Shown here: piece by piece, positions 1 to 5,933 of the stretch
How positions within the stretch are numbered: the stretch's first letter is position 1
How the letters are laid out: each line of letters starts with the position of its first letter
Source: Stenotrophomonas maltophilia
GTDB lineage: Bacteria; Pseudomonadota; Gammaproteobacteria; Xanthomonadales; Xanthomonadaceae
NCBI GenBank assembly: GCA_002386405.1
Contig: DGIP01000162.1
Coordinates: 1 to 5,933 of the forward strand
Reading direction: 5' to 3'
DNA: 5,933 nt
Made by a program: the position numbers and the translations under genes
Notes under the pieces: generated by a model
The model's database searches: none
Seen by the model: only the letters and a program-made list of their open reading frames with translations
What the model was told of the DNA's origin: nothing

Positions 1-2084
1 TTGGCCTTGTCGCCGTTGATCACGCGGGTGACGTCGAAGCCCGGGTATTCGGGATCGCTGTCGCTGACGGTGTTGACGATGTAGCCGTCGATCGACTTGT
101 GGAACAGGCCCAGCGAGAGGATGCCGGTGCTGCCGATGTAGCGCTCGAACGACAGGTCCACGTTCTTGGATTCGTACGGATCCAGTTCCGGGTTGCCCAA
201 CCGCACTTCCTCGTCGCCGCGGTTGTAGCCGATGCGCGGCGCGATATCGCCGAACGACGGGCGCGACACGGTCTTGTTGGCAGCCGCGCGCAGCACCCAG
301 TCGCTGCCCGCGTCATAGCGCAGGTGCAGGCCCGGCAGCACGTTGGTGTAGCTGCGGTCGGCGGTCAGCGGGGTCACGGTGTAGCTGCGGCCATTGGCGG
401 CCACGTCGACCTGGTTGCCGGTGGCCTGGAACTGGGTGTTTTCCACGCGCACGCCGCCGATGATGCGCAGGTTGCCCACATCCCAGGTGCCCATGGCATA
501 GGTGGCGAAGATGTCTTCGCTGGCGGTGTAATCCTCTTCCAGCGAGGTCATCGCATTGGCGCCGACATCCTGCGGGCGGGCGCTGTACTGGCTGCCGAAC
601 TGGGCCCAGTAGCGGCGCATCGCATCCGAACTCATGCCCTGGCCGAGGCTGCCGCCACGGTGGTCGGGCGTGGATGTGGTCCAGTCGGACAACGCCACGT
701 CCGGACCTACGCGCAGTTCGCGCTCGTCGGTGTCCACGTCACGGTCGCGCCAGCGGCCCAGCAGGCCGAACTTGTAGCTGCTGTTGTCGCCGTCGAAGCG
801 GATGTTGACCTGGGCGCTGTGCTCCTTGTCGTCCACCCGTTTGGGCGAGAGCACGAAGCGGTCGAAATCGTAGTTGCCGTTGTCCATCCAGCTGGCATCG
901 CTGAGCGTGTAGCGCGGGATGCCGCTGTTCTGGTCCACGGTGGCGGCCAGGTCATCGCCGTTGTACTCGAAGCGCGCTTCCATCTCGTCGTTGACGCGTT
1001 CTTCGGTGCGGGTGTAACCGACCTTGTAATCCAGCACCGCGTTGGTCAGGCGGTTTTCGCCGCCCAGGCTGGCGGCGAAGGTGTTTTCCTTCTTGGTGCG
1101 GTAGCGCATGCGCTTCTGGATCGCATCGGCCGGCAGGTCATCGACGCGGAACTGGTTGTTGCCCAGCGCGGTGACCTCGCCATCGCCGAAGTTGAAGATG
1201 GTGCGCTGGCGGGTTTCGGCGTCATCGAACTGGCTGTACAGCGTGCGCAGGTAGTACTGGCTGTCTTCGTTGGGGCGCCAGTCGAAATTGAGGTTGGCGC
1301 CGATGCGCTTGCGCTCGATCTCGTACTTGCGGTGCTGCAGGCTGTTGGCGAACAGCTCGTCTTCGCTGCCGCCGTCGAATTCGCCGTACTCGACTTCGCT
1401 GTTGTCGGACTCGAACTTGCGGTTCTGGTAGTTCACGCCCAGCGCCACGCCGAAGGTATCGGCGAACACTTCGCTGTAGTTGAACGCGGCCTTGGGGCTG
1501 GTGTGGCCGGACAGGTCCTGGTGGCTGGCTTCGATCTTGCCACGCAGGCTGCGCCCGTCGCGGTCGAAGGCCGAGGCGGACTCGACCAGGATCGCGCCGC
1601 CGATGGCGTCGCCGGGCATGTCCGGGGTCGGCGACTTGACCACGCGCAGGCGTTCGGTCGAGTCGGAGGGAATCACGTCCAGCGGCGCGGCGCGGCTGGA
1701 ATCTTCCGGGGTACCCACGGCGATGCCGTCGATGCTGACGCTGTTGAGGTTGGCATCCAGGCCGCGCACCACCACGAAGCGGCCCTCGCCCTGGTCACGG
1801 GTGACGCTGACGCCTGGCAGGCGCTGCAGCGATTCGGCCACGTTCTTGTCCGGGTAGACGCCCATGGCATCGGACGATACCGCGTCCTGGATGGCGTCGC
1901 TGCTGCGCTTGAGGTCAACCGCACGGGTCTGCGATTCCAGCTGCGGGCGCACTTCCACCCGGTCCAGTTCGGTGGCTGCCGCAGCGCCAGCGAGCTCCCC
2001 GCTCGCGGCGGCCACGGCAGGCGCGGTGGACAGGACGAGCAACGACAGGCTGATGGCCAACCCCAACGGCGATTTGTTCTGCAC
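1..2084 (-). CDS. TonB-dependent receptor, Xanthomonas/Caulobacter type (C-terminus cut by window edge)
   Basis: An outer-membrane ligand-gated channel that takes up a substrate using energy from TonB/ExbBD. The minus-strand frame is open for about 694 residues and runs off the left edge, so roughly the last 200 or more barrel residues are missing. The start is the GTG at 2084-2082: it is the first start codon after an in-frame stop (2114-2112) and is preceded by a purine-rich GGGGAAG. A Sec signal peptide covers residues 1-25 (hydrophobic core about 7-18, then APAVA). A TonB-box-like TELDRVEV lies at 38-45. The plug, about 50-170, contains YPDKNVAESLQRLPGV (77-92), GRFVVVRGLD (101-110), SIDG (117-120) and PGDAIGGAI (157-165), the pattern I associate with the TonB-Xanth-Caul family (TIGR01782). 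The barrel carries typical late motifs such as RAAANKTVSRPSFGDIAP (about 598-615) and NPELDPYESKNVDLSFERY (about 629-648). No STN domain precedes the plug, so there is no sign of FecA-type signalling. The substrate cannot be told; relatives include carbohydrate and siderophore receptors. Confidence 0.93.
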   Translation of the reverse strand, partial: MQNKSPLGLAISLSLLVLSTAPAVAAASGELAGAAAATELDRVEVRPQLESQTRAVDLKRSSDAIQDAVSSDAMGVYPDKNVAESLQRLPGVSVTRDQGEGRFVVVRGLDANLNSVSIDGIAVGTPEDSSRAAPLDVIPSDSTERLRVVKSPTPDMPGDAIGGAILVESASAFDRDGRSLRGKIEASHQDLSGHTSPKAAFNYSEVFADTFGVALGVNYQNRKFESDNSEVEYGEFDGGSEDELFANSLQHRKYEIERKRIGANLNFDWRPNEDSQYYLRTLYSQFDDAETRQRTIFNFGDGEVTALGNNQFRVDDLPADAIQKRMRYRTKKENTFAASLGGENRLTNAVLDYKVGYTRTEERVNDEMEARFEYNGDDLAATVDQNSGIPRYTLSDASWMDNGNYDFDRFVLSPKRVDDKEHSAQVNIRFDGDNSSYKFGLLGRWRDRDVDTDERELRVGPDVALSDWTTSTPDHRGGSLGQGMSSDAMRRYWAQFGSQYSARPQDVGANAMTSLEEDYTASEDIFATYAMGTWDVGNLRIIGGVRVENTQFQATGNQVDVAANGRSYTVTPLTADRSYTNVLPGLHLRYDAGSDWVLRAAANKTVSRPSFGDIAPRIGYNRGDEEVRLGNPELDPYESKNVDLSFERYIGSTGILSLGLFHKSIDGYIVNTVSDSDPEYPGFDVTRVINGDKA

Positions 2085-2241
2085 GGCTTCCCCAACGGTG
2101 TAAAGATTGGGTCAGCACGGTATGTCCGGGAGATTGCATGAACGTGACACCGGTGGCGATGGGCACCTTCAGGGGCGGGCTATGGCCGGCCATGGCACCG
2201 GTGCGGCAAAATGGCGTTCTCCCCGTTTTGTTGGCATTCCC
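2085..2241. promoter_or_regulatory. Divergent receptor/upp intergenic region with clustered palindromes
   Basis: These 157 bases must hold the promoters of both flanking, divergently transcribed genes. They contain two copies of the perfect 8-base palindrome CACCGGTG, at 2148-2155 and 2196-2203, spaced 48 bases start to start. The second extends to the 10-base GCACCGGTGC (2195-2204). A 12-base perfect palindrome ATGGCCGGCCAT sits at 2182-2193. Close to the receptor start, CCCAA (2111-2107 read on the minus strand) can pair with TTGGG (2095-2091), which overlaps the ribosome-binding purines. I see no convincing -35/-10 pair for either gene; CAAAAT at 2207-2212 is only a weak -10 candidate for upp. 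An operator role for the palindromes is inference. Confidence 0.4.
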
Positions 2242-2877
2242 ATGAAAATCGTCGAAGTTCGCCACCCGCTGGTGCAGCACAAGATCGGCCTGATGCGCGA
2301 TGCGTCCCTGAGCACCAAGGACTTCCGCGAGCTGGCCAACGAGCTGGGCGGCCTGCTCGCCTACGAGGCCACCGCCGACCTGGACACCGAAGCGCACACC
2401 CTTTCCGGCTGGGCCGGCCCGGTGACCGTGCAGCGCATTGCCGGCGCGAAGATCACCGTGGTGCCGATCCTGCGCGCCGGGCTGGGCATGCTCAGCGGCG
2501 TGCTGTCGCTGATCCCGGCCGCGCGGGTCAGCGTGGTCGGCCTGCAGCGCGATGAGGAAACCCTGCAGCCGGTGCCCTACTTCGAGCGCCTCACCGGGCG
2601 CCTGGAAGAGCGCGACGCGCTGATCCTGGACCCGATGCTGGCCACCGGCGGCACCCTGATCGCCACCATCGACATGCTCAAGCGCGCCGGTGCACGGCGG
2701 ATCAAGGGTATTTTCCTGGTGGCGGCGCCGGAAGGCATTGCGGCCGTGCAGGCGGCGCACCCGGACGTGGAGATCTTCACTGCCGCGATCGATGCACGGC
2801 TCAACGAGAAGGGCTACATCCTGCCGGGCCTGGGCGATGCGGGCGATCGCATTTTCGGGACCCGCGTGGTCGGTTGA
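2242..2877 (+). CDS. upp: Uracil phosphoribosyltransferase
   Basis: A cytoplasmic pyrimidine-salvage enzyme: uracil + PRPP gives UMP + pyrophosphate. The product is 211 residues, against 208 in E. coli, and is recognisable along its whole length. It starts [20 protein letters not shown]. The conserved PILRAG is at 75-80, the PRPP-binding loop [12 protein letters not shown] at 127-138, and the C-terminal uracil-binding stretch [10 protein letters not shown] at 198-207. The frame stays open upstream to 2107, but the ATG at 2242 matches the conserved family N-terminus and the upstream part has no family resemblance. No clear Shine-Dalgarno precedes the ATG (GGCATTCCC). There is no uracil permease (uraA) next to it in this window. 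It faces away from the receptor gene and converges on the hydrolase gene with 11 bases between stops. Confidence 0.97.
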   Translation: MKIVEVRHPLVQHKIGLMRDASLSTKDFRELANELGGLLAYEATADLDTEAHTLSGWAGPVTVQRIAGAKITVVPILRAGLGMLSGVLSLIPAARVSVVGLQRDEETLQPVPYFERLTGRLEERDALILDPMLATGGTLIATIDMLKRAGARRIKGIFLVAAPEGIAAVQAAHPDVEIFTAAIDARLNEKGYILPGLGDAGDRIFGTRVVG

Positions 2878-2888
2878 TCCACGCGCTG

Positions 2889-3776
<888 letters not shown>

Positions 3777-3782
3777 CGGTAA

Positions 3783-3788
3783 ATTATC
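3783..3788 (-). promoter_or_regulatory. Candidate -10 element for the hydrolase gene (leaderless start)
   Basis: Read on the minus strand this is GATAAT, five of six matches to TATAAT, inside a small AT-rich island. It ends 6 bases before the hydrolase ATG, so the usual initiation distance would put the transcript start on or next to the A of the start codon. No good -35 hexamer is visible at 16-18 bases. The 7-base inverted repeat CCGGCGG (3788-3794) / CCGCCGG (3816-3822) frames the upstream side and could be a regulator site. Both readings are inference. Confidence 0.33.
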
Positions 3789-3826
3789 CGGCGGGCCGCG
3801 TTAATAATTCGCTATCCGCCGGCATG

Positions 3827-3852
3827 AAAAAACCCCGCCGCAGCGGGGTTTT
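3827..3852 (-). terminator. Intrinsic terminator of the ferredoxin-ggt operon
   Basis: A perfect 10-base-pair inverted repeat: AAAACCCCGC at 3829-3838 and GCGGGGTTTT at 3843-3852, with a four-base loop. On the minus strand the GC-rich stem is followed by a run of six T (the A run at 3827-3832). It begins 4 bases after the ggt stop codon, where a terminator for that gene would be. The stem is nearly symmetric and also has T-rich sequence on the plus strand (TTTTCGTTTT), so it could work in both directions, although no plus-strand gene ends here. Confidence 0.92.
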
Positions 3853-3856
3853 CGTT

Positions 3857-5602
3857 TTACTTTGCCGCCGCCGGTGCGACGGCGCCGGAGCCGACCGGGT
3901 TGCGCGGATCGCTGCCCACGCTGAGCTGGTTGCTGCGGCGGTTCCATTCCACCGTCTGCAGGTTGCCCCACACGTGGCTGGAACCGCGCCCACCTTCGGC
4001 GCTGTCGCCGGGCAGGTCAATCTTGTGGCCCATCGCCTGCAGCTGCTTGATGGTACCTGCATCGAACGCACCGGTTTCCGCCTCGATCACGTCGGGCAGC
4101 CACTGGTGGTGGAAGCGCGGCAATGCGGCCACCTGCTGCGCGTCCAGGCCATCGTCGTAGCCCAGCACGCCCAGCAGCACCATGGTGATGATGCGGCTGC
4201 CGCCCGGGGTGCCCAGCACCACGACCTTGTCGGCCGATTCCATGAAGGTCGGGGTCATCGAGCTGAGCATGCGCTTGCCCGGCTTCGGCGCGTTGGCCGC
4301 ATAGCCCATCACGCCGAACGCATTGGGCGTGCCCGGCTTGAGCGCGAAATCGTCCATCTCGTTGTTGAGCAGCACGCCGGTGCCCGACGGAATCAGGCCC
4401 GAGCCATACAGCAGGTTCACCGTCTGGGTGGCGCCGACGCGGTTGCCCTGCTGGTCGATGATCGAGAAGTGGGTGGTCTCGTCGTCTTCCAGCGGCGTCG
4501 GGTTGCCCGACAGCAGGTCGCTCGGGGTGGCCTTTTCCGGGTGGATGGTGGCGCGCAGGCCCTGGGCGTAATCACGGCTGGTCAGCACCTTCTGCGGAAT
4601 CTGCACGAAGTCCGGATCGCCCAGGAAGAAGGTGCGGTCACGGAACGCGCGGCGCATCGATTCCACCACCAGGTGGGTGCGGTGGGCCGGGTCCATCGCC
4701 TTCAGGTCCCAGCCTTCCAGGATCTGCAGCATCGATGCCAGCGCGATGCCACCGGAGGACGGCGGCGAGGCGGTGGTGATCTTCCAGTCGCGGTAATTGA
4801 ACACGATCGGTTCGCGCTGCTTGACCCGGTAACCGGCCAGCTCGTCGGCCGTCCACTTGCCACCGGCCTGCTTCACCCCGGCCAGCAGCAGCTTGCCGGT
4901 CTGGCCCTTGTAGAAGCCGTCGAAGCCGCCTGCGGCCAGGCGCTCCAGCGTCTGCGCCAGCTCCGGCTGCTTGAACACATCGCCTTCGGCGATCGGCTTG
5001 CCGTTGCGCAGGTACACCTCGCGCGTTCCGGGGTAACGCTCCATCACTTCACGGCGCGAGGCATAGCCCTTGGCCATGCGCGCATAGACCGGGAAACCCT
5101 CGCGGGCGATGCGGATCGCCGGGGCCAGCGATGCCTGCAGCGGCAGCTTGCCGTGCTTGGCCGACAGCTCCACCAGCGCCGCCGGCAGGCCGGGAATGCC
5201 GGCCGACCACGGGCCGTTCACCGAACGATCGCGGTCCAGCTCGCCCTTGCTGTCCAGGAATGCTTCGGGGGTCGCCGCGGCCGGCGCGGTTTCGCGCGCG
5301 TCCAGCATCACGTCCTTGCCGGTGCTGGCATCGTGCAGCAGGAAGAACCCGCCGCCACCCAGGCCGGAGCTGATCGGCTCGACCACCGCCAGGGTGGAGG
5401 ACACCGCCACCGCGGCGTCGAACGCGTTACCGCCCTTGGCCAGGATTTCCATGCCCGCTTCGGTCGCCAGGTGATGGCCACTGGCGATGGCGACGCCTTC
5501 AGGATGTGCGGCCAGCGTGGCCTGCGGCGCCGGCTCGGCGGCCCACAGGGACGGCGTCCACAACAGGAGCAGCAGCAACCAGCGACGGGAGGGGGTGTTC
5601 AT
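3857..5602 (-). CDS. ggt: Gamma-glutamyltransferase (gamma-glutamyltranspeptidase), periplasmic precursor
   Basis: An Ntn-hydrolase that cleaves or transfers the gamma-glutamyl group of glutathione and related compounds. The precursor is 581 residues, similar to E. coli Ggt (580). Residues 1-21 form a Sec signal peptide (RR, then a leucine run, then SLWA), giving export to the periplasm. The self-cleavage site lies before T376 in DDE/TTHFSIID, so the large subunit is about 22-375 and the small subunit 376-581. Aligned by eye to the E. coli enzyme, R103 in RETAP, T394, N396, D418 in NNEMDDF, S447-S448 in LSSM and G467-G468 in TPGGSR match the substrate-binding and oxyanion residues. The lid loop is present at full length, with F429 at the place of the E. 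coli lid tyrosine Y444. The frame is open upstream to 5761, but the ATG at 5602 is chosen because it gives the signal peptide and overlaps the ferredoxin stop as ATGA. Confidence 0.97.
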   Translation of the reverse strand: MNTPSRRWLLLLLLWTPSLWAAEPAPQATLAAHPEGVAIASGHHLATEAGMEILAKGGNAFDAAVAVSSTLAVVEPISSGLGGGGFFLLHDASTGKDVMLDARETAPAAATPEAFLDSKGELDRDRSVNGPWSAGIPGLPAALVELSAKHGKLPLQASLAPAIRIAREGFPVYARMAKGYASRREVMERYPGTREVYLRNGKPIAEGDVFKQPELAQTLERLAAGGFDGFYKGQTGKLLLAGVKQAGGKWTADELAGYRVKQREPIVFNYRDWKITTASPPSSGGIALASMLQILEGWDLKAMDPAHRTHLVVESMRRAFRDRTFFLGDPDFVQIPQKVLTSRDYAQGLRATIHPEKATPSDLLSGNPTPLEDDETTHFSIIDQQGNRVGATQTVNLLYGSGLIPSGTGVLLNNEMDDFALKPGTPNAFGVMGYAANAPKPGKRMLSSMTPTFMESADKVVVLGTPGGSRIITMVLLGVLGYDDGLDAQQVAALPRFHHQWLPDVIEAETGAFDAGTIKQLQAMGHKIDLPGDSAEGGRGSSHVWGNLQTVEWNRRSNQLSVGSDPRNPVGSGAVAPAAAK

Positions 5603-5880
5603 TCGGGCGCAGACTCCACATAGAGTTCGGGATGATCGCGCTGGAGCCCATGCAGCTTGGCCAGCAGCGCTTCCTGGGTTTCGGGAATGTCCGGATCGGG
5701 ATCGATGCATTCCACCGGGCAGACGACCACGCACTGCGGTTCGTCGAAATGCCCCACGCATTCGGTGCAGCGTGCAGGGTCGATCACGTAGATGGTTTCA
5801 CCCATCGAGATGGCCTGGTTGGGACAGGCGGGCTCGCATACGTCGCAGTTGACGCAGAGCTCATTGATTTTCAGCGACAT
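5599..5880 (-). CDS. yfhL: YfhL/Alvin-type 2[4Fe-4S] ferredoxin
   Basis: A small cytoplasmic electron carrier of 93 residues. The first cluster motif is CVNCDVCEPACP (C9, C12, C15, C19). The second is C38-x2-C41-x8-C50-x3-C54-P; the eight-residue gap between its second and third cysteines is the mark of the Allochromatium vinosum/YfhL group. C58, in CPVECID, is the extra cysteine also present in the A. vinosum protein but not, as I recall it, in E. coli YfhL. The C-terminal helix after about 66 (ETQEALLAKLHGL) is typical of the group. The redox partner cannot be told from the sequence. The ATG at 5880 has GGAG seven bases upstream. It is the first gene of a two-gene unit with ggt, and its stop codon overlaps the ggt start. 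From memory, P. aeruginosa has the same neighbours, ordered coaD-fdx1-ggt, so coaD may lie just beyond the right edge; that is inference. Confidence 0.96.
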   Translation of the reverse strand: MSLKINELCVNCDVCEPACPNQAISMGETIYVIDPARCTECVGHFDEPQCVVVCPVECIDPDPDIPETQEALLAKLHGLQRDHPELYVESAPE

Positions 5881-5897
5881 GGCGTTACTCCACGCCA
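5880..5897 (-). promoter_or_regulatory. Ferredoxin ribosome-binding site in a hairpin loop
   Basis: On the minus strand the leader reads GGCGT-GGAGTA-ACGCC directly before the ATG. The outer five-base arms are perfect complements (5896-5892 with 5885-5881), and the pairing extends one step, from T (5897) to the A of the start codon (5880). The GGAG Shine-Dalgarno fills the six-base loop. The Shine-Dalgarno role is well supported by its seven-base spacing. Formation of the hairpin and any regulatory effect are inference. Confidence 0.55.
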
Positions 5898-5933
5898 GTG
5901 CCGGCAGAGGAAAACCGGCCTGCGCAGCTGCGC

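Noticed and set aside
1673..2095. A 140-codon minus-strand frame starting at a TTG near the receptor start
   Set aside because: It is one frame off the receptor. The receptor frame starting at GTG 2084 carries the signal peptide, TonB box and plug motifs without interruption, so there is no frameshift to explain.
99..2141. A 680-codon open frame on the plus strand, opposite the receptor gene
   Set aside because: It is the mirror of a real gene in GC-rich DNA: rich in Ala, Val, His, Arg and Gln, with no recognisable domain. The minus strand over the same bases encodes a signal peptide, plug and barrel of a known family.
2107..2241. A 45-codon N-terminal extension of upp to a TTG start
   Set aside because: The extension has no similarity to the family and would cover the palindrome-rich intergenic region. 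The ATG at 2242 gives the conserved N-terminus and the normal length.
1915..2760. A 281-codon minus-strand open frame across the upp gene and the intergenic region
   Set aside because: It is antisense to a clearly identified upp, overlaps the receptor gene in another frame, and shows no family resemblance.
5603..5761. A 53-codon N-terminal extension of ggt inside the ferredoxin gene
   Set aside because: It would bury the signal peptide. The ATG at 5602 places a standard Sec signal at the N-terminus and gives the usual family length.
5922..5933. Perfect 12-base palindrome GCGCAGCTGCGC at the right edge
   Set aside because: It may be part of a terminator or operator, but it is cut off by the window edge and such GC palindromes are common at this base composition. 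It is not enough to call a feature.

Overview
The window is GC-rich, tightly packed chromosomal DNA that reads as a gammaproteobacterium of the Xanthomonadaceae (Lysobacteraceae), most likely Stenotrophomonas or a close relative. The grounds are the high GC content with strong G/C third-position bias, a TonB-dependent receptor of the Xanthomonas/Caulobacter type, and the ferredoxin-ggt gene pair. The genus is an inference from recognised protein families, not from a marker gene.

Layout, left to right. Positions 1-2084 (minus) hold a TonB-dependent outer-membrane receptor. Its N-terminus, signal peptide, plug and most of the barrel are present, and the C-terminal end runs off the left edge. 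Positions 2085-2241 are a divergent intergenic region with several perfect short palindromes. Positions 2242-2877 (plus) are upp, uracil phosphoribosyltransferase. It converges, with 11 bases between stop codons, on a YtnP-like metallo-beta-lactamase-fold hydrolase at 2889-3776 (minus). Positions 3777-3856 hold a strong intrinsic terminator and a small AT-rich island that may be the hydrolase promoter. Positions 3857-5602 (minus) are ggt, a periplasmic gamma-glutamyltransferase. It overlaps by 4 bases (ATGA) a YfhL/Alvin-type 2[4Fe-4S] ferredoxin gene at 5599-5880 (minus). Positions 5881-5933 are the ferredoxin leader, with a Shine-Dalgarno set in a hairpin loop.

The ferredoxin and ggt form an operon closed by the terminator at 3829-3852. 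The hydrolase is probably a separate unit. upp is a lone pyrimidine-salvage gene, and the receptor is a separate unit transcribed away from upp. Apart from the ferredoxin-ggt pair the genes do not form an obvious pathway. This looks like ordinary core or near-core chromosome. I see no mobile element, CRISPR array, tRNA, rRNA or defence system. The items worth a second look are regulatory: the palindrome cluster between the receptor and upp, the ferredoxin leader hairpin and the possible leaderless start of the hydrolase.
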